From Bacteroidota bacterium (GTDB lineage: Bacteria > Bacteroidota > Bacteroidia > Chitinophagales > Chitinophagaceae), in the NCBI GenBank assembly GCA_023423405.1, contig JAFAFR010000003.1, positions 62,001 through 126,000 of the forward strand: a stretch of DNA of 64,000 nt. The letters run 5' to 3'. The notes beneath the pieces are model-generated. The model was not told the origin of the DNA. It did no database searches and saw nothing but the letters and a program-made list of their open reading frames with translations. The translations under genes and the position numbers were made by a program. Every line of letters begins with the position of its first letter. Position 1 is the first letter of the stretch. Positions 1-10,200 of the stretch are shown in pieces.

Positions 1-1
1 A

Positions 2-1621
2 AAGAGCGCTGGCATCGATCTCGCCAAAGCCATAAAGGATGCCGACGTATTCCTGGGCCTCAGCGTAGGCAACGTGGTAACGGCCGAAATGGTGCAGTCG
101 ATGGCCCGCAACCCCATTGTATTTGCCATGGCCAATCCCGATCCCGAGATCAGTTATGAAACCGCCGTAGCCGCCCGGAAAGACATCATCATGGCCACCG
201 GCCGCAGCGACTATCCCAACCAGGTGAACAATGTGCTGGGCTTCCCCTTCATTTTCCGCGGCGCCCTCGACGTGCGCGCCAAGCAGATCAACGAGGCCAT
301 GAAACTGGCGGCCGTGCACGCCCTGGCCGACCTGGCCAAAACGCCGGTGCCCGACATCGTGAACCTGGCCTATAATGAAAAGAACATCGTATTCGGGCCG
401 CAATACATCATTCCCAAACCCCTCGATCCGCGGTTACTCGCCACCGTTGCACCTGCCGTGGCGAAAGCAGCCATAGAAAGCGGTGTGGCCACCACGGAGA
501 TCCGCGACTGGAACGCCTACAGCGTTGAACTGAACAACCGCCTGGGCCTCGACAACCAGCTCATGCGCGTGATCGGCAGCAAGGCGCGCCGCGATCCGAA
601 ACGGGTTGTCTTCGCAGAAGCCGACAACCTCAAGATCCTGAAAGCCGCGCAGATCGCCTACGAAGAAGGCATTGCTTATCCCATTTTGCTGGGCGATGAA
701 AAAAAGATCCGCAGCATTGCACAGGCCAACCACCTCGAGATCGAAGGATTCCCCATCATCGATCCGCGCAGCGACGAACAGGAAGAAAAAAGAAAAGCCT
801 ACGGCCAGCTTTTTTTCCAGAAGCGGCAGCGCAAAGGCGTCAATAAATACGAGGCATTCAAAATGATGCGCGACCGCAACTACTACGGTTGCATGATGGT
901 GGAAACGGGCGATGCCGATGCCATGATCTCCGGGCTCACACGCAATTACGACGAAACCATACGTCCCGCCATACAGGTGATCGGCACCGAAGAAGGCGTG
1001 AAAAAAATTGCAGGCATGTACCTCCTGCTCACTAAAAAAGGACCACTTTTCCTGGCCGATACCACCGTGAACTTTAACCCCACTGCGGAAGAACTGGCAG
1101 AGATCACCCTCATGGTGGCGAAGGAGGTAAGAAATTTCAACCTCTCGCCCCGGATCGCCATGCTGAGCTATTCCAATTTCGGCAGCAGCGCCTCCCCCGA
1201 AGCCAAGCTAGTGGCCGCTGCCCGGAAAATTGTGAAAGAAAGGAACCCTTCGCTTATTGTTGATGGTGAGATGCAGGCCAGCATCGCTTTCGACAAAAAG
1301 ATACTCCGGGAAAGTTATCCTTTCAGCGAACTGGTAGGCCAGGACGTGAACACCCTGATCTTCCCCAACCTCGCCGCCGGTAACATAGCCTATAACCTGC
1401 TCAAGGAAGTGGGCGGCGCCGATGCCATCGGTCCCATCCTGCTCGGCATCAAAAAGCCGGTACACATATTGCAACTGGGCAGCAGTGTGCGCAGCATCTA
1501 TAATATGGCCATGATTGCCGTGATCGATGCGCAGATCAAATGCAGCAAGTCTTCCACTGCTGAGATCGTGTCAAAAAGCAAATGGTGGAAAAAGTTCAGG
1601 AAAGTGTCCAGGGATATGTAA
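2..1621 (+). CDS. maeB: NADP-dependent malic enzyme, C-terminal part (5' truncated by window)
   Basis: The frame is open from base 2, so the gene starts left of the window; 539 codons are visible of a family length near 760. The product decarboxylates malate to pyruvate with NADP. The visible part holds the end of the NAD-binding malic domain (VFLGLSVGN, then FAMANPDPEI and the segment with GFPFIFRGALDVRA), followed from about visible residue 180 by the phosphotransacetylase-like domain (RVVFAEADN, DADAMISGLTRNY, NFGSSASPEA) typical of long MaeB enzymes. In that family the PTA-like domain is usually regulatory (acetyl-CoA sensing) rather than catalytic. The mlaE-like gene begins 27 bases downstream on the same strand, so co-transcription is possible. 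The family call is firm. Confidence 0.95.
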   Translation, partial: KSAGIDLAKAIKDADVFLGLSVGNVVTAEMVQSMARNPIVFAMANPDPEISYETAVAARKDIIMATGRSDYPNQVNNVLGFPFIFRGALDVRAKQINEAMKLAAVHALADLAKTPVPDIVNLAYNEKNIVFGPQYIIPKPLDPRLLATVAPAVAKAAIESGVATTEIRDWNAYSVELNNRLGLDNQLMRVIGSKARRDPKRVVFAEADNLKILKAAQIAYEEGIAYPILLGDEKKIRSIAQANHLEIEGFPIIDPRSDEQEEKRKAYGQLFFQKRQRKGVNKYEAFKMMRDRNYYGCMMVETGDADAMISGLTRNYDETIRPAIQVIGTEEGVKKIAGMYLLLTKKGPLFLADTTVNFNPTAEELAEITLMVAKEVRNFNLSPRIAMLSYSNFGSSASPEAKLVAAARKIVKERNPSLIVDGEMQASIAFDKKILRESYPFSELVGQDVNTLIFPNLAAGNIAYNLLKEVGGADAIGPILLGIKKPVHILQLGSSVRSIYNMAMIAVIDAQIKCSKSSTAEIVSKSKWWKKFRKVSRDM

Positions 1622-1648
1622 TTTGTATACCAGGAAGCCACAAGAACC

Positions 1649-2386
1649 ATGAAGTTTATAACGGAATTCGGGCGATACCTGCTCATGCTGAAAGGAATGT
1701 TCTCCAAGCCGGAAAACCGCAAGGTCTACTGGAAGGAATTCATGCACCAGTGCAACGACATCGGTATTGGTTCGCTGGGAATCGTGCTGATCATCTCCGT
1801 GTTCATGGGTGCGGTGAGCACCCTGCAAACCGCCTACCAACTGGTGAGCCCCATCATTCCCAAATCAACCATCGCACAGATCGTACGAGATACCGTATTG
1901 CTGGAATTTGCACCTACCCTGGTGTGTATTGTGCTGGCCGGTGTGGTGGGAAGCCGCATCGCCAGTGAATTGGGGAACATGCGGGTGAGTGAGCAGATCG
2001 ATGCGCTGGAGATCATGGGCATCAATACCAAGACCTACCTGGTGGCGCCCAAGATCCTGGCGGCGCTGATCGTGATCCCCATGCTGGTGGTGATCTCCGC
2101 CGGCCTCGGCATCTGGGGCGGACGTTTCGCCGGCAACGCCGCGGGTATCCTCTCGGTCGCCGACTACGACAAAGGCCTGCTGCAGAATTTCACACCCTAC
2201 AACGTATTCTTTGCCATGGCAAAAGCCTATGTTTTTGCCTTTATTATTTCGAGTGTGCCTGCCTTTTATGGATACCATGTGCAGGGCGGCGCACTGGAAA
2301 TCGGAAGGGCCAGTACCAAATCGGTGGTAGTGAGCTGTATCCTCATCCTGTTTGCAGACTATGTGCTCGCCGCCATTCTGCTCTAA
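1649..2386 (+). CDS. mlaE: MlaE/YrbE-family ABC transporter permease
   Basis: This 245-residue inner-membrane protein has about five to six hydrophobic segments and the MlaE signatures: GIGSLGIVLIIS near residue 30, the long hydrophilic loop VLLEFAPTLVCIVLAGVVG, and GSRIASELGNMRVSEQIDALE, the coupling region contacting the ATPase. MlaE permeases move phospholipids or other hydrophobic substrates between inner and outer membrane with an MlaF ATPase and an MCE-domain (MlaD) protein. The ATPase gene follows 14 bases downstream. No MCE-domain gene follows; sucD comes next, so the MCE partner must lie elsewhere. ATG at 1649 gives the usual family length. Confidence 0.93.
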   Translation: MKFITEFGRYLLMLKGMFSKPENRKVYWKEFMHQCNDIGIGSLGIVLIISVFMGAVSTLQTAYQLVSPIIPKSTIAQIVRDTVLLEFAPTLVCIVLAGVVGSRIASELGNMRVSEQIDALEIMGINTKTYLVAPKILAALIVIPMLVVISAGLGIWGGRFAGNAAGILSVADYDKGLLQNFTPYNVFFAMAKAYVFAFIISSVPAFYGYHVQGGALEIGRASTKSVVVSCILILFADYVLAAILL

Positions 2387-2400
2387 ACGAAGCATGCACC

Positions 2401-3210
2401 ATGATCGAAGTAAAAAACATAAAAAAGGGGTTTGGTGAAAAACTGGTGATCAACGATGTGAGCGCCGTGATGGACGACGGCAAATGCAATCTCATCATCG
2501 GCGCCTCCGGAAGCGGCAAAACCGTTTTCATGAAATGCCTCGTGGGCCTCTTCCGCCCCGACCAGGGCCAGATCCTCTACAACGGCGAAGACTTCACCGC
2601 CATGAATGATGAGCAACGCAAAGAAGTCCGCAAGGAGATCGGCATGCTTTTCCAGGGCTCGGCGCTCTTCGACAGCCTTACGGTGGAACAGAACATCCAG
2701 TTCCCGCTGAACATGTTCACCGACTGGAGCCTGGCAAAGAAACGGAAACGGGTAAACGAAGTGCTCGAAAGAGTAGAATTAAAAGATACCAATAAGAAAT
2801 TTCCTTCCGAGATTTCGGGAGGCATGAAAAAAAGGGTGGGCATTGCCCGGGCCGTGGTGCTCAATCCCAAATATCTTTTCTGCGATGAACCCAACAGCGG
2901 CCTCGATCCGCAGACCTCCCTGGTGATCGACCGCCTCATCAAGGAACTGACAGTCGAATACCAGATCACCACCGTGATCAATACGCACGACATGAACAGC
3001 GTGATGGAGATCGGCGACAAGATCATTTACATGTATAAGGGAGAAAAAGAATGGGAGGGCAACAACAAGGAGATCATTTTCAGCAAGAACCAGCGCCTCA
3101 ACGAATTCATTTTTGCCTCTGAGTTCCTGCGCGATGCCAAAGACATGCGCATGCTGGAACAGACCGGCAGGATCGATAATAACCGAAATATGGACGATCT
3201 GATCAAATAA
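2401..3210 (+). CDS. mlaF: MlaF-type ABC transporter ATP-binding protein
   Basis: This 269-residue ATPase shows Walker A GASGSGKT at residues 34-41, the ABC signature ISGGMKKRVGIARA, Walker B YLFCDEP followed by NSGLDPQTS (the MlaF variant D-loop region), and the switch histidine in INTHDM. In this family it energises lipid exchange with the MlaE permease encoded directly upstream (14-base gap). The C-terminal tail (about residues 215-269, charged, ending MDDLIK) resembles the extension seen in MlaF proteins. A -7-like TAGTTTTG for the next gene starts 8 bases after the stop, so the transcription unit probably ends here functionally, although no terminator is visible. Confidence 0.93.
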   Translation: MIEVKNIKKGFGEKLVINDVSAVMDDGKCNLIIGASGSGKTVFMKCLVGLFRPDQGQILYNGEDFTAMNDEQRKEVRKEIGMLFQGSALFDSLTVEQNIQFPLNMFTDWSLAKKRKRVNEVLERVELKDTNKKFPSEISGGMKKRVGIARAVVLNPKYLFCDEPNSGLDPQTSLVIDRLIKELTVEYQITTVINTHDMNSVMEIGDKIIYMYKGEKEWEGNNKEIIFSKNQRLNEFIFASEFLRDAKDMRMLEQTGRIDNNRNMDDLIK

Positions 3211-3217
3211 TTTCCAT

Positions 3218-3225
3218 TAGTTTTG
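3218..3225 (+). promoter_or_regulatory. Bacteroidota -7 promoter element upstream of sucD
   Basis: TAGTTTTG matches the Bacteroidota -7 consensus TAnnTTTG exactly and sits 23 bases before the sucD ATG, leaving a short leader. No clear TTTG -33 box is present 17-23 bases upstream, so the call rests on one element. Confidence 0.5.
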
Positions 3226-3248
3226 CCCCCGATCCAAAATCAAGACAA

Positions 3249-4121
3249 ATGAGTGTTTTAATCAATAAGGATTCGAAGATCCTTGTGCAGGGATTCACCG
3301 GAACGGAAGGTACTTTCCATGCGACCCAGATGATCGATTATGGTTCCAATGTGGTAGGTGGCGTTACACCCGGTAAAGGTGGCTCCAAACACCTCGACCG
3401 GCCGGTGTTCAATACGGTGGCCGATGCAGTAAAAGCAACAGGGGCCGATGTTTCCATCATTTTTGTTCCCCCCGCTTTTGCGGCAGATGCGATCATGGAA
3501 GCAGCCGACGCAGGGATCGGGCTCGTTGTTTGTATCACGGAAGGCATTCCCGTGCAGGATATGGTGAAAGCGAAAAACTACCTGCTGGGCAAAAATACCC
3601 GCCTGATCGGCCCGAACTGTCCGGGTGTGATCAGCGCCGGTGAAGCCAAAGTGGGCATCATGCCCGGCATGGTCTTCATTCCCGGCCGCATAGGCATTGT
3701 AAGCAAGAGCGGCACCCTCACCTATGAAGCGGCCGACCAGCTCGCCAAAGCCGGACTGGGCGTATCCACTGCGATCGGCATTGGCGGCGACCCCATCATT
3801 GGCACCACCACCCGCGAAGCAGTTGAATTGCTGATGGGTGATGCCGATACCGACGCCATTGTAATGATCGGCGAAATCGGCGGTTCCATGGAAGCCGATG
3901 CTGCCCACTGGATCAAAGAAAACGGCACCAAACCCGTGGTGGGATTCATTGCCGGTCAAACCGCACCTCCCGGACGCCGCATGGGCCATGCCGGCGCCAT
4001 CGTAGGCGGGGCCGACGATACCGCTGCCGCCAAAATGAAGATCATGGCGGAATGTGGCATCCATGTAGTGCAGAGCCCTGCCGAAATCGGCAAGCGCATG
4101 GCAGAAACATTGAAAAAATAA
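3249..4121 (+). CDS. sucD: Succinyl-CoA synthetase (ADP/GDP-forming) alpha subunit
   Basis: This 290-residue protein is the alpha subunit of succinate-CoA ligase, which makes succinate and ATP/GTP from succinyl-CoA in the TCA cycle. The CoA-binding Rossmann region carries GFTGTEGTFHA at residues 15-25, GPNCPG lies at 121-126, and the phosphorylated histidine is H247 in GRRMGHAGAIVGG. Length and motif order are normal. The beta-subunit gene (sucC) is not adjacent, which is common in Bacteroidota. A -7 box precedes it and a rho-independent terminator follows, so it looks monocistronic. Confidence 0.97.
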   Translation: MSVLINKDSKILVQGFTGTEGTFHATQMIDYGSNVVGGVTPGKGGSKHLDRPVFNTVADAVKATGADVSIIFVPPAFAADAIMEAADAGIGLVVCITEGIPVQDMVKAKNYLLGKNTRLIGPNCPGVISAGEAKVGIMPGMVFIPGRIGIVSKSGTLTYEAADQLAKAGLGVSTAIGIGGDPIIGTTTREAVELLMGDADTDAIVMIGEIGGSMEADAAHWIKENGTKPVVGFIAGQTAPPGRRMGHAGAIVGGADDTAAAKMKIMAECGIHVVQSPAEIGKRMAETLKK

Positions 4122-4148
4122 ACCGAACATAGTAAGGGCCCCGCCCGC

Positions 4149-4182
4149 AAGCCGTTCCACAAAAAGGAACGGCTTTCTTTTT
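4149..4182 (+). terminator. Rho-independent terminator after sucD
   Basis: Arms AAGCCGTTCC (4149-4158) and GGAACGGCTT (4166-4175) are perfectly complementary around a 7-base A-rich loop, and a T-rich run (TCTTTTT) follows. It ends sucD transcription 28 bases past the stop codon. Confidence 0.9.
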
Positions 4183-4269
4183 GCATTTTAACAGGAAGGC
4201 TTGTGTAAATAAGCCCGCGCCTGCATCCCTATGCTGCGCTTTTCAATAACTTGTATTAAAATGGATCGC

Positions 4270-7200
4270 ATGCGTTTTCTTGGCATTCTTTTAATTTTCA
4301 GCTCCAGCTTTCTTTGTGCACAGACCATGAAAAAAACCGATTACGACAACTGGTGGAAAAAAATTGATGTCCTTTTGGAAAAGGAAGGACTGTGGCAATC
4401 GGCCCTGAAAGAAGTGAAGACCGTGCAGGAAACAGCGCGCCGCGAAAAAAAAGAAGACCAGGAACTGAAGGCTCTCGTCTATCGCATCCAGTTGGAATCA
4501 GCGCTTACAGAAGGCAGTGATACGGCTGCCATCCGCTCCATCCGCAGTCAACTCTCCGGAGCCGGTGGTGTCAAAAAAGCCCTGCTCCACTGCCTGCTGG
4601 CGGGTTATTACAAACAGTATTTCGACCACCATCGCTGGCAACTGTATGACCGGACGGCCGTTGCCGGCGCCAATGAAAACGATTTCCTGACCTGGGGACC
4701 GGCGGAATTCCAACAGCAGATCAGCCAGGAATTCCGCGAAGCGCTGGCAGCCCGGCCCCTGCTCCAGGCTACAGAAAACAGCGCCTACAAAGCGATTGTG
4801 CAAAAGGGCAATAGTCCCGCTCTGCGCCCCACCCTCTACGACCTGGTGGCCTGGCAGGCGCTAAATTATTTCACCGGCCCTGAGCCTTTAGAGCTTGTAC
4901 AGGCGGCCGATGGCTTCCGGTTGAATGATGCTTTCCTCTTCGCCGAAGCGCCTGTTTTCCTGGCGCAGGTTTTCCCACAGGATACAACCAGCAACCATGC
5001 CCAGGCCCTGTCTATTTTCCAGGAGCTGCTGCGCCTGCACGAAAAAGACCGGAATGCCGAAGCCTTCGACGACGCCAACCTGCACCGCCTGGAATTTGCG
5101 CACCGCTTCAGTAATCTTCCCGATAAAACGGAACGCTACCGGGCCGCGCTCTCGGCCATCGCCGGTACAACGGGCACAACGGATGCGGCGGGCACAAAAG
5201 CTACGGCAGGCAGCAGCGCCGGCGCCCAACAGGCCCTTTTCCTGCTGGCCAGTTCCTGGAAAGAAGCAACACTCTCCGATCTCCCCAAAGCCGCTGCACT
5301 CGCCAAAAAACTCGTGGCCACTGCTCCTAACGGTTCCAGGTATGCGCAAATGGCCGCTAACCTCCTGCTCAATCTCGAAGCAACGGAACTGGAACTGAAA
5401 GCAGAAAAAGTGAACCTGCCACAGGAACCCTTCCGGGTATTGCTCACTTATAAAAACCTGAAGAAGCTGTATTGGCGTGTCATTGCCGTGGACGACAAAC
5501 TGTTGGCGCAGCTCGATGAAGACGGCGATCTTTTCGGCGATGAAACCTGGCCCCAGATGAAGCATCGCAGCGCCCTCCGCTCCTGGGAAGAGGCCATCCC
5601 CGACAGCAACGACTACAACAGCCACCGCATCGAATTGAAAGTAGACGCGCTTCCCAAAGGAACCTACCTGTTGCTGGTTGCCGACAAACCGGAATTTGAT
5701 ACAAAGAGCACTGCCCTCGCCGCCACAGTGGTATTTGTATCGGGCATCAGTTACATACAACAGCAGCAGGACTATTTTATCCTCGATCGCAACAACGGGC
5801 GGCCACTGGCAGGCGCCACCGTGCAGGCCTGGCGCCAGGACTATAATGCAAACGACCGCAAATACCGTTTCCTGAAAGCAGGCCGCTATACCGCCAATGA
5901 CCAGGGTTATGTTCACCTCGATGAAAAACAGGGCGGCAATTATCGCCTGGAGATCAGCACGGCAAACGATCGTCTTTATCTGAACAACCGCGAATATATA
6001 TACCGTTCGCAGCCGGGCAATACCGGCCCTGCGGCACGCATCCAATACCACACCTGGTTCTTCCTCGACCGCGCCATTTACCGGCCCGGGCAAACCCTGC
6101 ATTTCAAAGCCATCGTTACCACGCGCGAAGAAAATGCCGGCGCCAGCAGTATAGCCGCCAACCATCCCGCTACTATTTTACTCTATAACGCCAATGGCCA
6201 GGCGACCGACAGCCTGCAGCTCCGCACCAATGAATACGGGTCGGTAAGCGGCAGTTTCCGCCTGCCGCAAACTGGCCTCACGGGCGGGTTCCGGCTGCAG
6301 GGTCCCGAGGGCAGCGCCTATTTCCAGGTGGAAGAATACAAGCGCCCGCGCTTTTCCGTGGAAATACAACCGCTGGAAGGAAGCTACCGCCTGAACGACA
6401 GCATTCCGGTGAAAGGAAAAGCAATTGCCTATGCCGGGAACAGCATCAGCAACGCCAAACTAACGTACAGGGTCACCCGATCTATGAGGATGCCTTATCC
6501 GATCATGAGGAAGATCTGGCCGCCGGTGCGCAGCGCCGACGTGGAAATCATTAATGGCAGCATCGAAACTGCTGCCGACGGCAGTTTCTCTTTTGACTTT
6601 CCGGCCATTCCCGATCCGGCCATCGCGAAGAATGCCGATACCCGCTTTGAATACAGGATCGAAGTGGCCGTAACGGATCTCAATGGCGAAAGCCGAGAGG
6701 CCAATACCAGCTATACACTCGGCTATCGGGCGCTGGTACTCGATTTCGGAGCGCTGCCCGAAGCGATGACCGCTGCCGAATTGCAAAAGATTACCCTCCT
6801 CAGCCGCAACGCCGGCGGCCTTTTTGAAGCCGCGCAGGCGGAACTGCAGTTGCTGTCGCTCCAGGCGCCGGGACGAATGGTGCGCGAGCGTCTTTGGGAA
6901 GCGCCCGACCGCTATAGCATGGATGAAACCAGTTTCCTGCGCTATTTTCCCAACGACGAATATTACCGCGAAGCCGATCCCGCCACCTGGAAAACCGGTG
7001 AAGTAGTGCAACGTTTTACAGACAGCACGCATGCCGACGGATCCTTTGCCCTGGCGGGTTTCCGCCCGAAAACAGGCTGGTACCGCCTGCACGCCACTGC
7101 CCGCGACCGTTTCGGCGAAACGGTATCGGCAGAGAAAACCATTTTCGTGTACGATGCCGCCAATCCGCTGGCGCCGCAGGGCCTTGCCTTCCTCAGCCTG

Positions 7201-10200
7201 GCCGACAGCAGCAGGGGCGTACCCGGGCAAACCATCAACTTCCTGCTGGGCAGTTCCTTTCCCGAGATCTTCCTGGTCAGCCAGCGCGGCAACCGGGAAA
7301 CGGAAAAAGAGAAAACGCCTTTCTCACAATTATATACAACCGAAATATTAAAAGCGGGTATGCATGCCCGTAAATATACCCTGCAGCAAAACGACCTCGG
7401 TGGCATGGGATGGAACCACGTATTCGTGTACCAAAACCGCATTTACCAGTCGGCCGTGGGCGTGCAGGTACCCTGGCTCGACAAAGAACTGCAGGTGGAG
7501 GTGGAAAGTTTCCGCGACAAGGCACTTCCGGGCAGCGAAGAGAAATGGACCCTGAGCATAAAGGGCAGCAAGGGAGAAAAAATCGCCGCCGAACTGCTCA
7601 CGTCCATGTACGATGTATCGCTCGATCAGTTTGCCGGCAACACCTGGCAAAAGCCTTCGCCCTGGCCGGTTTTTGGAGGATACCGGAGTTGGAATGCCGG
7701 CAGCAATATCACGGCTGTTGACGGGAACAGCCACCAGCCCGATTTGCCGTATAAGGAGATAAAGCCGGTGGTGTACGACGAGTTGTTTCCTATGCTCCGG
7801 AATGACGAGATTTTGTCGATCAGAGGAGGTAAGCCATTGGTGCGCGGAATGGCCAACGCAGCGCCGGGGAACAGAATGAAAAAGCTCGGCGAAGTAACAG
7901 TTCTTATGGACGCATCCGTGGGATACATCAGCCAGGAGGGCAGTAAAGACGAAGCTATTGCAGCCCCAGCCCCGCCGGGCGAAAACCAGACACCGCAACC
8001 CACCGGTCCCGCCCCCGCCAACACTGCCCGTACCAATTTCCAGGAAACCGCTTTTTTCTTCCCCGCCCTGTATGCGGGTAAGGATGGCCGTTACAGCTTC
8101 AGCTTCACGCTCCCCGAAAGCCTCAGCCGCTGGCGCTGGCAGATGCTGGCCCATACCAAAGAGCTCGCTTTCGGGTATGCCGCCAAAGAAATGATCACCC
8201 AGAAAGAACTGATGGTGCAGCCCAATATGCCGCGCTTCCTGCGCGAGGGCGACCAGATGGAGATCAGCGCCAAAATCGTGAACCTGGGCGACCAGGAGAT
8301 CACCGGCCAGGCCGAGCTGCAACTTTTTGACCCCGCTACCAACACAGCGGTAGACGGCTGGTTCAATAACTTCTTTCCCAACCAGTATTTCACTGTTGCC
8401 GCCGGCGGCAGCGAAGCCGTAAAATTCCCCATCCAGGTTCCCTTCCTCTACGGCAAAGCCCTGGGCTGGCGCATCATCGCCCGCTCCGGCGACAAGAGCG
8501 ACGGCGAATCCAACCAACTACCGGTATTGAGTAACCGCGAACTCATCACGGAGTCATTGCCTTTCTTCCTCAACGGCAGCCAGGGCAAAAAACTCGAATT
8601 CCGGTCACTGCTGGAAAGCGGAAACAGCGAGTCGCTCAGCCACCAGGGACTTACCGTGGAATGGAGCAGCAATCCCGCCTGGTACGCAGTGCAGGCACTG
8701 CCTTATCTCAACGACTATCCCTATGAATGCGCCGAACAAACTTTCAACCGGCTTTATGCCAACCTCCTGGCAGCAGGCATTGTGCAGCGCATGCCCAAAA
8801 TAAAAACCGTACTCGAAAAATGGGCCACAGGCGATACCAGCGCCTTCCTCAGCAACCTCGAAAAGAACCAGGAACTCAAACAGGCCCTGCTCGAAGAAAC
8901 GCCCTGGGTGCTGGCGGCAAAATCAGAAAGCGAACAAAAACGCCGCGTGGCCGAACTCTTCAACCTGGTGCGCCTGCAGGAAAATACCGCTGCCATTCTC
9001 GCGCGCCTCACCGCCCTGCAAACCGCCAACGGCGGATTCAGTTGGTTTTCTGGTGGCCCCGACGATCGCTTCATCACCCAGTATATTGTTACCGGCATCG
9101 GCCGCCTGAAAAAAATGAATGCCCTAGGAACAGCGGCAGATGAGTTACTGAACATCGCACGCAGGGCCATCCCCTATCTCGATGCACGCCTGCAGGACGA
9201 CTACCGCCAGCGTGATAAAAAGAATACCCCTTCCCTCAACATATACGCGGTGCAGTGGCTCTACCTCCGCAGCTATTTTACTGAAACAGGCATTAATGGC
9301 AGTGCCGTTGCGGCTGCCAGCTTCTACCGCAACCAGGCCCGTGAAAACTGGATCAAAGGCAACCGCATGATCCGCGGCATGATCGCCCTGGCCCTCTCCA
9401 GGAGCGGCGATCCCGTAACCGCAAAAAAAATACAACGTTCCCTGGAAGAAACCGCCATCAAAAACGAAGACCTGGGCATGTACTGGAAAGAAAACACGCC
9501 GGCTTATTACTGGCAGGATGCACCCATCGAAACACAGAGCCTGATGGTGGAAACTTTCGCCGAACTGGGCGCTCCCGCTGCTTCTGTAAATGCATTAAAA
9601 ACCTGGCTGCTGCGCAACAAACAAAGCAACCACTGGCCTTCCACCAAATCCACGGCCGACGCCTGTTACGCCCTGCTGCTGCAGGGAAGCAACTGGCTCG
9701 ATGCAGAGCCGCGCATCCAGCTAAGTCTCGGTAACACAAAGATCCAGGCGGAACAGGAAGAAGCAGGCACCGGTTATTACCAGCAGAAAATAGAAGGCGC
9801 TGCCGTACAACCGCAAATGGGCAATATCGCCATCACGGTAAACCACCCGGTATCGGGAACTGCCAAAACACCGGTATGGGGCGCCATCTACTGGCAGTAT
9901 TTTGAAGACCTCGACCGCATTGGCACAGCCGGCTCCACGCTCGGCATCCGCAAACGGATATTCCTCGAAAAGCCCGGTGCAGGCGGCATACAGCTCATCC
10001 CGGTGGGCGAAGGCACCGAACTCAAAGTGGGCGATAAACTGCGGATACGGCTCGAGCTCAGCAGCGATCGCAACATGGAATACGTGCAGGTAAAAGACCA
10101 GCGCGCCAGCAACCTCGAACCGGTGGATGTGCTCAGCGGCTATTCCTGGAACGGCGGGCTCGGCTATTATAAAAGTCCGCGCGACGCCAGCATGCAGTTC

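Noticed and set aside
3258..4160. 300-residue open frame on the minus strand
   Set aside because: It lies antisense to sucD, is rich in His, Gly and Phe like other GC-driven shadows, and has no family resemblance.
4888..8517. Long minus-strand frames (4888-6165 and 7348-8517) under the macroglobulin gene
   Set aside because: They are antisense to a clearly coding gene and show no motif or signal; they result from high GC third positions.
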